Shown here one piece after another: positions 16,029 through 24,239 of a DNA stretch of 64,000 nucleotides (positions are counted from its first letter, which is position 1; each line of letters begins with the position of its first letter). Source of the stretch: Shimia_B sp039815465 (GTDB lineage Bacteria; Pseudomonadota; Alphaproteobacteria; Rhodobacterales; Rhodobacteraceae). Under the pieces are notes generated by a model. It was not told where the DNA came from. It searched no databases and saw nothing but the letters and a program-made list of their open reading frames with translations. A program made the translations under genes and the position numbers. The stretch covers positions 23,562-87,561 of the forward strand of contig JBCBZG010000018.1 of the NCBI GenBank assembly GCA_039815465.1, read 5' to 3'.

Positions 16029-18119
16029 ATGGCCAACCGGCCCGAGATCCTGTTTCCGCTCTTTAGCGGGCTCGAAACCCTGCCGGGCATCGGGCCCAAG
16101 ACCGCGCAAAACATGGCGACGCTGGGGATCGAGAAACCGCGCGATCTGCTCTTTCACCTGCCGCATTCCGTCATCGACCGCCGCCCCGTGAAAACGGTCA
16201 AAGGCGTGGACTTGCCCGCGACCCTGACGGTCGAAGTCACCGCCACCCGCCACCGCGCCCCCAGCCGCAAGGGCGCGCCTCACCGCATCTTTGTCGAGGA
16301 CGCAGAGACAGCCTTCCAGATCGTCTATTTCAGTGCCAGCGGGCGCTACCTCGAAAACCTGCTGCCCGTGGGCGAACCGCGCGTGGTGTCCGGTAAGTTC
16401 GAGCTCTTTGACGGGGAGGCGAACCTGGCCCACCCCGACTACGTCGTGACGCCCGCGGAACTCAGCGATATCCCGGTGTTCGAACCCGTCTACCCGCTCA
16501 CCGCAGGGGTGACCCAAAAACAGCTGGCCAAAGGCGCCAAAGCCGCGCTCACACGGGTGCCGGAGCTCCCCGAATGGGCCGACGCCGAGCTCGTCAAGCG
16601 GGAGGGGTGGCCCACTACGGCAGACGCCCTTCAATCCGCCCACGCGCCGGAAAACCTGGGCGACGTCAGCCCCACCGCCAAGGCGCGGCAGCGGCTGGCC
16701 TATGACGAGCTCTTTGCCCACCAGCTCACGCTCGCGCTGGCCCGCGCCCGCGACCGCCACGCACCGGGCCGCGTGAGCCAAGGCGACGGAACGCTTCGCC
16801 AACGCATCCTGGACGGCCTGCCATTCGTGCCCACAGCCGCCCAGCTGCGCGCCGCCACCGACATCGCCGCCGACATGGCCCAGCCCAAACGTATGAACCG
16901 CCTGCTCCAGGGCGACGTGGGCGCAGGCAAAACGCTCGTCGCCTTCCTCGCGCTGCTCACCGCGGTGGAGGCAGGCGGGCAGGGCGTCATGATGGCCCCG
17001 ACGGAGATCCTGGCTCGACAGCATCTGGCATCGCTCGCGCCCATGGCGGCAGAGGTCGGCGTGCGGCTCGAACTGCTGACAGGCCGCGACAAAGGCGCAG
17101 CACGGCAGGAAAAACTCCGCGCGCTCGCGGAAGGCGATATCGGCATCCTCGTGGGCACCCACGCCGTGTTCCAGAAGGACGTTGAATTCGCCGACCTACG
17201 GCTCGCTATCGTGGACGAACAGCACCGCTTTGGCGTCCGCCAACGCCTGCTGCTCGGTGAAAAAGGGGCCGCCGCGGACGTGCTGGTGATGACAGCAACA
17301 CCCATCCCGCGCTCGCTCGCCCTGGCGCAATACGGCGATATGGAGGTCTCGATCCTCGACGAAAAACCACCGGGCCGCACGCCCATCCAAACCGCCACAG
17401 TGCCCATGGGCCGCCTCGACGACGTCGTGGCCAAACTCCGCACCGCCGTGGCCGAGGGCAAACAGGCCTATTGGGTCTGCCCCCTGGTGGAAGAAAGCGA
17501 AACGCTCGACATGACAGCGGCGGAGGAACGGTTCAAACGCCTCCGCGCCGCACTGGGCGAGGGGAACGTGGACCTCGTCCACGGCCAAATGCCGCCCGCC
17601 GACAAAGACGCCGCCATGGCCCGTTTCATCGCGGGCGAAACGGCGGTGCTCGTGGCCACGACCGTGATCGAGGTCGGCGTGAACGTCCCAAACGCCACGA
17701 TCATGGTCATCGAGCGCGCCGAAAGCTTTGGCCTGGCCCAGCTCCACCAGCTGCGCGGACGGGTGGGGCGCGGCAGCCTAACCTCCACCTGTTTGCTGAT
17801 GTACCAAGCTCCGCTGACAGAAAGCGGCGAACGGCGTCTGCGCATCCTCCGCGATACCGAAGACGGGTTCCGCATCGCCGAAGAGGACCTCGCCATCCGC
17901 GGCGCAGGCGACATGATCGGCACCGCGCAGTCGGGCCTTCCACGGTTTCAGGTGGCCAATCTCGAACGACAGGCGGGGCTCATGGCGCTGGCGCAAAGCG
18001 ACGCGCGCAAGCTGCTCGCCGATGACCCCACGCTCGACAGCCCGCGCGGCAAGGCGGCCCGTGTTCTGCTTTGGTTCATGGAGCAAGACCGTGCAATCCG
18101 TTTGATTTCCGTAGGTTAG
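16029..18119 (+). CDS. recG: ATP-dependent DNA helicase RecG
   Basis: Branch-migrating helicase that regresses stalled replication forks. The 696 residues open with the wedge/OB region (TLPGIGPKTAQNM, DLLFHLPHSVIDRRP). Superfamily 2 motifs follow: Walker A GDVGAGKT (295-302), DEQH (396-399, followed by RFGVRQR) and VMTATPIPRSLAL, then the C-terminal helicase half with TTVIEVGVNVPNATIMVIE and QLHQLRGRVGRG. The ATG starts right after the ligA stop, so the two repair genes are one transcription unit. Confidence 0.98.
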   Translation: MANRPEILFPLFSGLETLPGIGPKTAQNMATLGIEKPRDLLFHLPHSVIDRRPVKTVKGVDLPATLTVEVTATRHRAPSRKGAPHRIFVEDAETAFQIVYFSASGRYLENLLPVGEPRVVSGKFELFDGEANLAHPDYVVTPAELSDIPVFEPVYPLTAGVTQKQLAKGAKAALTRVPELPEWADAELVKREGWPTTADALQSAHAPENLGDVSPTAKARQRLAYDELFAHQLTLALARARDRHAPGRVSQGDGTLRQRILDGLPFVPTAAQLRAATDIAADMAQPKRMNRLLQGDVGAGKTLVAFLALLTAVEAGGQGVMMAPTEILARQHLASLAPMAAEVGVRLELLTGRDKGAARQEKLRALAEGDIGILVGTHAVFQKDVEFADLRLAIVDEQHRFGVRQRLLLGEKGAAADVLVMTATPIPRSLALAQYGDMEVSILDEKPPGRTPIQTATVPMGRLDDVVAKLRTAVAEGKQAYWVCPLVEESETLDMTAAEERFKRLRAALGEGNVDLVHGQMPPADKDAAMARFIAGETAVLVATTVIEVGVNVPNATIMVIERAESFGLAQLHQLRGRVGRGSLTSTCLLMYQAPLTESGERRLRILRDTEDGFRIAEEDLAIRGAGDMIGTAQSGLPRFQVANLERQAGLMALAQSDARKLLADDPTLDSPRGKAARVLLWFMEQDRAIRLISVG

Positions 18120-18147
18120 CGCCGAACTGCGCAAAATGTTCCGATTT

Positions 18148-18162
18148 GTTCGCAAAAAGTTC
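18148..18162. promoter_or_regulatory. LexA (SOS) box GTTC-N7-GTTC
   Basis: GTTC, GCAAAAA, GTTC: an exact match to the GTTC-N7-GTTC operator known for LexA in alphaproteobacteria. A further GTTC begins at 18138. It lies 28 bases after the recG stop and 69 bases before a 37-residue gene. Confidence 0.75.
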
Positions 18163-18231
18163 TTTACGTACTGCGGTGGATGTGAGAACAAAAGGTTAAC
18201 AAATCGTTCACGGCCCGGAAGGGAGCCCGCC

Positions 18232-18345
18232 ATGATCACCGCCTTCAAGCGCACCCAGACCCGTAAATTTGCCCAAGACCTCGTGGGCGCTGCCGCGCTG
18301 CTCGTCATGCTTTACGGGGGGCTTTTGCTGCCCTCGATCCTGTAA
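18232..18345 (+). CDS. Small membrane protein, 37 residues, putative SOS-induced peptide
   Basis: A short gene with a clear GGAAGGGA site seven bases before ATG. The N-terminus is basic (MITAFKRTQTRKFAQD) and is followed by a single hydrophobic helix (LVGAAALLVMLYGGLLLPSIL), as expected for a bitopic inner-membrane peptide. It is preceded by a LexA-type box and followed, 137 bases on, by a strong terminator, so it appears to be its own SOS-controlled unit. Caulobacter SidA, a 29-residue SOS-induced membrane peptide that inhibits FtsW, has the same architecture. I see no proof of homology. An in-frame start at 18136 would place the operator inside the gene and is rejected. Confidence 0.72.
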   Translation: MITAFKRTQTRKFAQDLVGAAALLVMLYGGLLLPSIL

Positions 18346-18482
18346 GTTTCTGCCTGCGGTCCATCTGACGCCCCTGCGCCAGTCCCTCGCGCAGCGCTGC
18401 CCCCAGCAGCGACCCATTGGCCCCGTGAGTGCTGCCTCGCTCACCGGTGCCCGCGTCACCCCACTTGGATTGCACACCTAGC
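18346..18482. other. Stretch between the 37-residue gene and its terminator
   Basis: No supported gene. The alternative frame 18269-18481 overlaps the small membrane gene and lacks a ribosome site. It could be a long 3' untranslated region or part of a small RNA ending at the downstream terminator. Confidence 0.4.
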
Positions 18483-18518
18483 GCCGCGTGTTCCTGCCAG
18501 AACACGCGGCCTTTTTTT
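18483..18518 (+). terminator. Strong intrinsic terminator
   Basis: GCCGCGTGTTC (18483-18493), six-base loop, perfect complement GAACACGCGGC (18500-18510), then C and seven T. It ends the SOS-box unit. A second perfect hairpin, AAGAGTTTT/AAAACTCTT, lies at 18548-18568. Confidence 0.92.
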
Positions 18519-18617
18519 GCCCGCGCAGCGGCCACCGCCGCGCATGGAAGAGTTTTTGGAAAACTCTTGGCCCCACCCAGAAATCCAACGATGGCGTGTG
18601 CCGTGACCGCGAGCCCA

Positions 18618-18728
18618 CCCGCCTCCCTTCTGCGCCAGCGTGCGCTGGCTTGAACCTCAAGGGGGCGCGCTGCGCGCGTTCCGCCTGCGGCGGCCCTCCG
18701 GGGGAAGTATTTTTGGACGAAAGAAAGG
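18618..18728. repeat. Dispersed palindromic intergenic element, copy B (full)
   Basis: It combines the block shared with 9413-9467, several short palindromes (GCCAGCGTGCGCTGGC, GCGCGCTGCGCGC, CCGCCTGCGGCGG), and a terminal 26-base motif at 18703-18728. That motif recurs exactly, in inverted orientation, at 60942-60967. It lies downstream of the minus-strand Fe-S scaffold gene. Confidence 0.8.
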
Positions 18729-18768
18729 GAGGGAGCGAAAACGTATGGCGCGCCTTTGTGACCTATGC

Positions 18769-19212
18769 CTAAGCCGCTTGGGCGGCTGCGTCTTCGACGG
18801 CGCCGATGGTGGCGTCTAGGGCGAGGAGGATAGACGCGTGGCGGTTTTTGAACGGGGCCGCGGCGCGCAGCACATCGAGCCCGTCGAAGGGTGCCGAAGG
18901 GGCCGGCCCTTGTGTTTGCAGCATCGTTCGAAGGGCGTCTCGGGCTTGGATGAGCTCCGGCAGAGTTCGACCGATCGCGTTGGCTCCCACGACGGCTGCG
19001 GCCGCTTGGCCCAGGGCGCAAGCTTTCACATCCTGCCCAAATGCGGCGATGCGCCCGTCCTTGATCACCACATCTACGGCCACCACCGATCCGCATTGTG
19101 GGGAGCGCGCGCGGTGAGTGCCCATGGGCGTTGCGAGGCGTTCCAGATGCGGGATCTGGGTCGTGAGCGCCAGGATGCGCGTGGAGTAGAGTTGCATCAG
19201 GTCCTGATCCAT
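18769..19212 (-). CDS. Iron-sulfur cluster assembly scaffold-like protein (NifU-N/IscU fold)
   Basis: The 147 residues resemble the IscU/SufU scaffold, which assembles Fe-S clusters for transfer to apo-proteins. Two of the three ligand cysteines are visible: Cys40 in SPQCGS and Cys65 in KACALGQ. At the third position (NRHASILLALDA) a His-Ala-Ser replaces the usual Cys, so cluster binding may differ or be lost. No other Fe-S assembly gene is adjacent. Family call is good; activity is uncertain. Confidence 0.82.
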   Translation of the reverse strand: MDQDLMQLYSTRILALTTQIPHLERLATPMGTHRARSPQCGSVVAVDVVIKDGRIAAFGQDVKACALGQAAAAVVGANAIGRTLPELIQARDALRTMLQTQGPAPSAPFDGLDVLRAAAPFKNRHASILLALDATIGAVEDAAAQAA

Positions 19213-19301
19213 GGTGCCCCGTCCCGTATGCCCCGTGGCATATGTCTTGTGCCCTTGCCGTGTGTCTTAGATAAGCGCAGCCGCTGCAAAAGGAAATTCA
19301 C

Positions 19302-19661
19302 ATGTTCGACCCCGCGACGCTCAAATACGACGACCGTGGCCTCATCCCCGCGATTGCGCAGGCAGAGGATGGGACCGTGCTCATGATGGCCTGGATGAAT
19401 GCGGAGGCCGTGGCGCGGACGTTGGAGACGGGGCGGGTGACCTATTGGTCCCGCTCGCGGCAGAGTTTCTGGGTCAAGGGGGAGACGTCGGGCAATGTTC
19501 AGGAACTCGTAGATCTGCGGGTGGATTGTGACCGCGACACGCTTCTGGCCGTGGTGCGGCAGACGGGGCCAGCGTGTCACACGGGGCGTCTGTCGTGTTT
19601 TTACACCGCTGTCCGGGGTGCGGCTGAGGTGGAGATCATGGCGCCCCTAGAGCCCCACTAG
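19302..19661 (+). CDS. hisI: Phosphoribosyl-AMP cyclohydrolase
   Basis: Opens the purine ring of phosphoribosyl-AMP in histidine synthesis (third step). The 119 residues are the stand-alone HisI form without a HisE domain. Motifs: VLMMAWMNAEA, TYWSRSRQSFWVKGETSGN, the metal-binding DCDRD segment, and CHTGRLSCFY. Its 3' end overlaps the convergent gluQRS gene by 15 bases. Confidence 0.97.
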   Translation: MFDPATLKYDDRGLIPAIAQAEDGTVLMMAWMNAEAVARTLETGRVTYWSRSRQSFWVKGETSGNVQELVDLRVDCDRDTLLAVVRQTGPACHTGRLSCFYTAVRGAAEVEIMAPLEPH

Positions 19662-20471
19662 GGCGCGGATGTCGGCGGGGGTGGCGCCCTTTGCCCGGTA
19701 GGTGTCGATTGCGCGGGCGTCGTCGCGTTTGGCGAGCCGCTTGCCCGCCGCGTCGCGGATCAGGCGGTGGTGGTGGTAGCGCGGTGGGGCGTGGCCGAGG
19801 AGCGCTAGGATCAGGACTTGGATGGGGGTGAAGTCAAAAAGGTCGTCGCCCCGGATCACGTCTGTGATTTCCTCGTGGATGTCGTCGAGGGCGGAGGCGA
19901 GGAAGTAGGCCACGACCCCATCCTTGCGGCCCACCACGACGTCGCCGGATATCTGAGCAAGTGCGGTCGGGTCCGTCTGGTGGCGGCCTCGATGCGTGGG
20001 ACCTGTCTCGTCGAAGGTGGGCAGGCCGATGTGATCTATGGCGCGGGCGAGGTCGAGGCGGAGCGCGTCGCCGGCTTGGCGGTCGGCCATGGCTCGGCCG
20101 CGGCAGGTGCCAGGGTAGGCGCCGGGCAGGTGGCCTTCTTGCGGGGCGGAGAGGGCCGCGCGGATGTCGGCGCGTGAGCAGGAGCAGGGGTAGAGGAGGT
20201 TCATGGCCTCCAGCTGCTCAAGCGCAGCTTGGTAGCGGGGCAGGTGCTGGGACTGGCGGAGCGGGGGCTCTGGCCAAGTGAGGCCAAGCCATTCTAGGTC
20301 GTCTTCGACCTGCTGTATCCAGTGATCCTTGGAGCGTTCGAAATCGGTGTCCTCGTGGCGCAACAGGAACGTGCCGCCCGCGTCGCGGGCCATGTCGTGG
20401 GCGAGAATCGCGGAGTAGGCGTGACCGAGGTGCAGCGGCCCCGTGGGGGACGGCGCGAAGCGGGTGATCAT
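19647..20471 (-). CDS. gluQRS: Glutamyl-Q tRNA(Asp) synthetase
   Basis: Truncated class I glutamyl-tRNA synthetase paralog that attaches Glu to queuosine-34 of tRNA-Asp. The 274 residues stop after the catalytic Rossmann domain, with no anticodon-binding domain. Motifs: RFAPSPTGPLHLGHA (HIGH region, 4-18), CSCSRADI with zinc-type cysteines, and KRLAKRD as the KMSKS equivalent. The start overlaps the methyltransferase stop by four bases. Confidence 0.94.
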   Translation of the reverse strand: MITRFAPSPTGPLHLGHAYSAILAHDMARDAGGTFLLRHEDTDFERSKDHWIQQVEDDLEWLGLTWPEPPLRQSQHLPRYQAALEQLEAMNLLYPCSCSRADIRAALSAPQEGHLPGAYPGTCRGRAMADRQAGDALRLDLARAIDHIGLPTFDETGPTHRGRHQTDPTALAQISGDVVVGRKDGVVAYFLASALDDIHEEITDVIRGDDLFDFTPIQVLILALLGHAPPRYHHHRLIRDAAGKRLAKRDDARAIDTYRAKGATPADIRALVGL

Positions 20472-21082
20472 TGGCGGCGCAGGACGATGACGTCGGAGCC
20501 GGTGACTTTCTCGCTCAGATGCGGGCCGTGCTCGCGGGAGATCAGGGTGGCGGTGCCGGAGGCCAGGACCGCGTCGAGGGCGGCGATGTAGCTGGCGTCT
20601 TCGAGCGTTGGGTCGTTGTAGCTGAAGGCGAGGATGCCAGTGGGGAGGAGGGCGGAGAGGAGCGTGCCCAGCATCTCCGGCGTGGCGGCGCCGAGGGAGA
20701 CGACGCCGGTGGCGATGATGATCCCGTAGGTGCCGGGGATGATGCCAACCTCTCCTGGGGTGCCGACCCAGAGGTCGCGGTAGCAGCCTTTGCCGTGGGC
20801 CTGAGCGAGCATGGGCTCGGAGATGTCGGTGCCGTCGATGACCGTGAACCCTTCATGGGCCATGGCCTGACCTGAGAGCCCGGTGCCGCAGCCGAAATCG
20901 AGCACGGGGACGGAGCGGTCGGGGACGGCGGCGGCCACGGCGGCGGCGATGCGGGCCGGGGTGGCGTAGTTCATGGCCAGCACGTCGGCCTCGTAGGTGG
21001 CGGCCCAGTCGGCGTAGACGGCCTGGGTGTCTTTCACCGATCTGGGGGTCCAGAGTTTGGGCTGAAATGTCTCGTGTACCAT
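20468..21082 (-). CDS. Class I SAM-dependent methyltransferase
   Basis: A 204-residue methyltransferase of unknown substrate. Motif I is VLDFGCGTGLSG, followed by the acidic loop DGTDISEPML. The N-terminal DTQAVYADWAATYEADV resembles a Williams-Beuren-type/UbiE-like family. The start at 21082 (MVHETFQPKL) is chosen over a longer frame to 21358 that would run into trmFO and has atypical sequence. It overlaps gluQRS by four bases, indicating co-transcription. Confidence 0.85.
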   Translation of the reverse strand: MVHETFQPKLWTPRSVKDTQAVYADWAATYEADVLAMNYATPARIAAAVAAAVPDRSVPVLDFGCGTGLSGQAMAHEGFTVIDGTDISEPMLAQAHGKGCYRDLWVGTPGEVGIIPGTYGIIIATGVVSLGAATPEMLGTLLSALLPTGILAFSYNDPTLEDASYIAALDAVLASGTATLISREHGPHLSEKVTGSDVIVLRRQ

Positions 21083-21105
21083 AGCCTCGAGCCTAGACGG
21101 GCCGG

Positions 21106-22458
21106 TTAGGCGGCGTCTAGGGCCTCCGCTCCGAGCCAGCCCAGAAAATCGGCCTTCGCCCGGTCGGTATAGGCCTTGTAACGGGCCGGGCGGTTCTTGC
21201 GTCCGCCCCTCACATCGATGGGGGGGAAGAGGCCGAAATTGACGTTCATCGGCTGAAAGGTTTTCGCCTCCGCTCCGCCAGTGATGTGGGTGATCAAAGC
21301 GCCCATGGCGGTGGTTGGCGGGGGGGCGGAAATGGTTTCGCCGCGAAACGCTGCGCACGCTAAGCGCCCGGCGAGGAGGCCCATGGCCGCGCTTTCGACG
21401 TAGCCTTCGACGCCCGTGATCTGGCCTGCGAAGCGGATATTCGGGCGTGATTTCAGGCGCATGGAGCCGTCAAGTAAAGTCGGCGAATTGAGGAATGTGT
21501 TGCGGTGGATGCCGCCCAGGCGCGCAAATTCGGCATGTTGCAGGCCGGGGATCAAACGCAACACCTCTTTTTGCGCTTTGTACTTCATTTTTGTCTGAAA
21601 GCCGACAATATTATACAGCGTTCCCAGGGCGTTATCCCGACGAAGTTGAACCACTGCGTGAGCTTTAACGTCTGGTTCATGGGGGTTTGTGAGACCCACT
21701 GGTTTCATCGGTCCGTGGCGGAGCGTTTCGCGGCCCCGTTCGGCCATCACCTCGATGGGCAAGCAGCCGTCGAAATAGCCTGCGGTTTCGCCCGGTTTGA
21801 ACTCCGTTTTCTCCGCGGCGAGCAGGGCGTCGATGAAGGCCTCGTACTGGTCCTTTGTCATCGGGCAGTTGAGGTAGGCGCGGCGTTCTTCCTCCGTCTC
21901 GCCCTTGTCGTAGCGGGACTGCATCCACGCCTGATCCATATCGATAGACTCGGCATAGATGATGGGCGCGATGGCGTCGAAGAAAGCGAGTGCCTCGGTG
22001 CCTGTTTCGGCGCGGATCGCTTGGGCCAGTTTGTCGGACGTCAGCGGGCCTGTGGCGATGATCCATTCGCCTGTGTCGGGGAGGGTGTCGATTTCCTCGT
22101 ATGACACGGACACGTTGGGCAGCGATTTGAGCCGTGCGGTGACGCTTTCGGCGAAAGGCTCGCGATCCACGGCCAGCGCGCCGCCAGCGGGGAGGCGGTG
22201 TTTATCGGCCATCTCCATGATCAGCCCGCCTGCCTGGCGCATTTCCCAGTGGAGAAGACCCACGGCGTTTTGTTCGTCATCGTCAGAGCGGAAGGAGTTG
22301 GAGCAGACCATTTCGCCTAGATTGCCGGTCTGGTGGGCAAATGTGCCGACCTTTGGCCGCATTTCGTGGATCACGACATCGACGCCTGCGCGCGCGGCTT
22401 GCCAGGCGGCCTCGGACCCGGCCATGCCGCCGCCTACGATATGGAGTTTGTCTGTCAT
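21106..22458 (-). CDS. trmFO: Methylenetetrahydrofolate--tRNA-(uracil-5-)-methyltransferase TrmFO
   Basis: Flavoprotein that makes m5U54 in the tRNA T-loop using methylene-THF, replacing the SAM-dependent TrmA. The 450 residues open with the FAD-binding GGGMAGSEAAW (9-19). They contain HQTGNLGEMVCSNSFRSDD, with the catalytic Cys, and end with the NFGLFPPIDVRGGRKNR stretch typical of TrmFO. The enoyl-CoA hydratase gene is 37 bases upstream on the same strand. Confidence 0.97.
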   Translation of the reverse strand: MTDKLHIVGGGMAGSEAAWQAARAGVDVVIHEMRPKVGTFAHQTGNLGEMVCSNSFRSDDDEQNAVGLLHWEMRQAGGLIMEMADKHRLPAGGALAVDREPFAESVTARLKSLPNVSVSYEEIDTLPDTGEWIIATGPLTSDKLAQAIRAETGTEALAFFDAIAPIIYAESIDMDQAWMQSRYDKGETEEERRAYLNCPMTKDQYEAFIDALLAAEKTEFKPGETAGYFDGCLPIEVMAERGRETLRHGPMKPVGLTNPHEPDVKAHAVVQLRRDNALGTLYNIVGFQTKMKYKAQKEVLRLIPGLQHAEFARLGGIHRNTFLNSPTLLDGSMRLKSRPNIRFAGQITGVEGYVESAAMGLLAGRLACAAFRGETISAPPPTTAMGALITHITGGAEAKTFQPMNVNFGLFPPIDVRGGRKNRPARYKAYTDRAKADFLGWLGAEALDAA

Positions 22459-22495
22459 GGGCGCGATTTAGGGTCCATCGAGGCGAAAGGAAAGC

Positions 22496-23281
22496 TCACT
22501 GGTCCCATTCCGGCGGGCGTTTTTCGAGGAAGGCTTGCACGCCTTCGGCAGTGTCGGCCTGGGCCATGTTTTCGACCATGACGGCGCCAGTGTAGTCGTA
22601 GGCGTCCGCGAGGGGCATTTCGATCTGGCGGTAGAACGCCTCCTTGCCGATTTTAACGGCGCTGCCGAGTTTGGACGCGATCTGGGCGGCGAGGGCGGCG
22701 GTTTCTGCGTCGAGCCGTTCAGGGGCCACGACGCGGTTGATGAGCCCTGCGTCGCGGGCCTGGTCCGCGGTGAGGAAGTCGCCCGTCGTCAGCATTTCGA
22801 ACGCGTGTTTGCGGGGGATATTGCGGCTAAGCGCCACCATGGGGGTGGAGCAGAAGAGGCCGATATTGACGCCGTTGACGCCGAACCGGGTGCCTGCGGC
22901 GGCCACGGCGAGGTCGGCGGAAGCGACGAGCTGGCAGCCCGCGGCGGTGGCGATGCCGTGGGCCTGGGCGATGACCGGTTGGGGCAGGGTGGGGATCGTC
23001 TGCATCATGGTGGCGCAGCGATCGAACAGGTCCTTCCACGCGGCGCGCCCGCCATCGGGCCCTTGCCGGGCGGCCTGCATTTCGCGGAGGTCGTGGCCCG
23101 CGCAGAATGCTTTGCCCGTGCCGCGCAGCACGATGACGCGGGCGCTGCGGTCGCCCTTGAGCTCATCAAACGCGTCTTGCAGCGCGGCCAACATCGCGTC
23201 GGACAGCGCGTTGAGCCGTTCGGGCGCGTTCATGGTTAATGTGACGACAGCGCCGTCCTGTGTGCGGTCGAGAATTGACAT
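22496..23281 (-). CDS. Enoyl-CoA hydratase/isomerase family protein
   Basis: Crotonase-fold protein of 261 residues. The oxyanion-hole segments are AFCAGHDLREM (about 58-68) and AHGIATAAGCQLVASADLAVA (about 107-127); ERLNALSDAML is the typical N-terminus. The position usually held by catalytic Glu in ECH1 is not obviously kept, so a role as a general acyl-CoA hydratase or isomerase is not settled. It is divergent from the thioesterase gene, suggesting shared acyl-CoA metabolism. Confidence 0.9.
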   Translation of the reverse strand: MSILDRTQDGAVVTLTMNAPERLNALSDAMLAALQDAFDELKGDRSARVIVLRGTGKAFCAGHDLREMQAARQGPDGGRAAWKDLFDRCATMMQTIPTLPQPVIAQAHGIATAAGCQLVASADLAVAAAGTRFGVNGVNIGLFCSTPMVALSRNIPRKHAFEMLTTGDFLTADQARDAGLINRVVAPERLDAETAALAAQIASKLGSAVKIGKEAFYRQIEMPLADAYDYTGAVMVENMAQADTAEGVQAFLEKRPPEWDQ

Positions 23282-23330
23282 AGGCTCCTCCGTTGCTCAC
23301 CTACCTAGTGCGAGAGGCAGGAGGCGCGCA

Positions 23331-23762
23331 ATGGACCCCGTGATGGACCCCGTGATGACGATCCCCGAGTTGGAGCGCTTTTTGGACGAGGCCTTTCCCC
23401 AGGTGGCCGATCAGTTCGGGGTGGAGGAGATCACCGGCGACGGCATCGTGATCCGCCTGAAGGTGGGGGAGCAGCATTTGCGTCCGGGCGGGACGGTGAG
23501 CGGGCCGTCGATGTTTGGGCTCGCCGATGTGGCGGTGTATTTGGCCGTGCTGAGCCGGATCGGGCCAAAGGCGTTGGCGGTGACGACGAATTGTTCGATT
23601 GATTTCATGCGAAAGCCAGCAGCGGCCACGGATTTGATCGCTGAGTGTCGTTTGCTCAAGCTCGGGCGGGTGCTCGCGGTGGGGGATGCGCTGCTGTTTT
23701 CGGAGGGGATGGCGGCGCCGGTGGCGCGGGCGACGCTGACCTATTCGATCCCGCCGAAGTAA
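23331..23762 (+). CDS. PaaI-family thioesterase (hot-dog fold)
   Basis: Probable acyl-CoA thioesterase, 143 residues. The hot-dog core shows LRPGGTVSGPSMFGLADVAVY, with the catalytic acidic residue in GLADVA, then TTNCSIDFMRKP. AGGAGG at 23319-23324, six bases from the ATG, selects this start. The 5' end is a tandem 12-base duplication coding MDPVMDPV, giving three possible starts (23331, 23343, 23355). Confidence 0.88.
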   Translation: MDPVMDPVMTIPELERFLDEAFPQVADQFGVEEITGDGIVIRLKVGEQHLRPGGTVSGPSMFGLADVAVYLAVLSRIGPKALAVTTNCSIDFMRKPAAATDLIAECRLLKLGRVLAVGDALLFSEGMAAPVARATLTYSIPPK

Positions 23763-23867
23763 GCGTTCTACAAATTATGAAGGTGTCTCAGTTGTAGGCT
23801 TAGGGATGTCCCCGTCCGAGGGGGGCATTTCGGCCGCGTCGCGTCTAATCTCAGATTTCAAGATCAC

Positions 23868-23895
23868 AAAAAAGGACGGGGCCGAAGCCCCGCCA
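23868..23895 (-). terminator. Intrinsic terminator of the DUF1127 gene
   Basis: On the minus strand, GGCGGGGC, loop TTC, GGCCCCGTCC, then TTTTTT, starting about 16 bases after the stop. Confidence 0.88.
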
Positions 23896-23910
23896 GGTCA
23901 GGAAGATCGT

Positions 23911-24138
23911 TTAGCGTTGCCAGAAGGGCTTATACGCCTCTTTGTTCGCAGCCTCTTGGGAGAGCCCGACATCGCGGAGGAGGTAGGGGGGCAGCTCCTT
24001 GAGCGTTGTGCGGGTGCGGCTGCGCACAGTCCAATGGGTTACAATGAGCGCGGCGACGATGAGCACGCCAGCCAGCGGGGGAATGCGGCCGGAATCCAAG
24101 CGCTTAAGCGCGGTCTGGGTGAGGGTAAGCGTGGTCAT
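23911..24138 (-). CDS. DUF1127 domain protein
   Basis: The 75-residue protein starts at 24138, where AAGGAGGG lies seven bases upstream; a longer frame to 24249 would cross the operator region. It has a hydrophobic segment (PPLAGVLIVAALIVTHW) and the C-terminal DUF1127 signature (TLKELPPYLLRDVGLSQEAANKEA). Short DUF1127 proteins have been tied to RNA turnover and phosphate or carbon adaptation in other alphaproteobacteria; the function here is unknown. It is divergent from a MocR-type regulator with a palindrome-rich spacer. Confidence 0.88.
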   Translation of the reverse strand: MTTLTLTQTALKRLDSGRIPPLAGVLIVAALIVTHWTVRSRTRTTLKELPPYLLRDVGLSQEAANKEAYKPFWQR

Positions 24139-24160
24139 TTTCGGACCCTCCTTTGCAACT

Positions 24161-24192
24161 TTGTATTGATACAATGCCATCCTCTGTGGCAT
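24161..24192. promoter_or_regulatory. Palindromic operator between DUF1127 gene and MocR regulator
   Basis: TTGTATTGATACAA (24161-24174) is a perfect inverted repeat. It is immediately followed by ATGCCA-N7-TGGCAT (24174-24192). Further TTGTA/TACAA half-sites fall at 24213-24219 and across the regulator start codon (24235-24249). Such spaced half-sites suit a dimeric MocR regulator controlling both genes. Confidence 0.65.
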
Positions 24193-24239
24193 ATGTATGA
24201 GTACATTGAGTCTTTGTACCGCTCCAGGAGAATATTGTA

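Noticed and set aside
18269..18481. 70-codon open frame after recG
   Set aside because: Overlaps the better supported 37-residue gene in another frame and has no ribosome site.
21083..21358. Extended N-terminus of the methyltransferase
   Set aside because: It overlaps trmFO on the same strand and has no similarity to methyltransferases.
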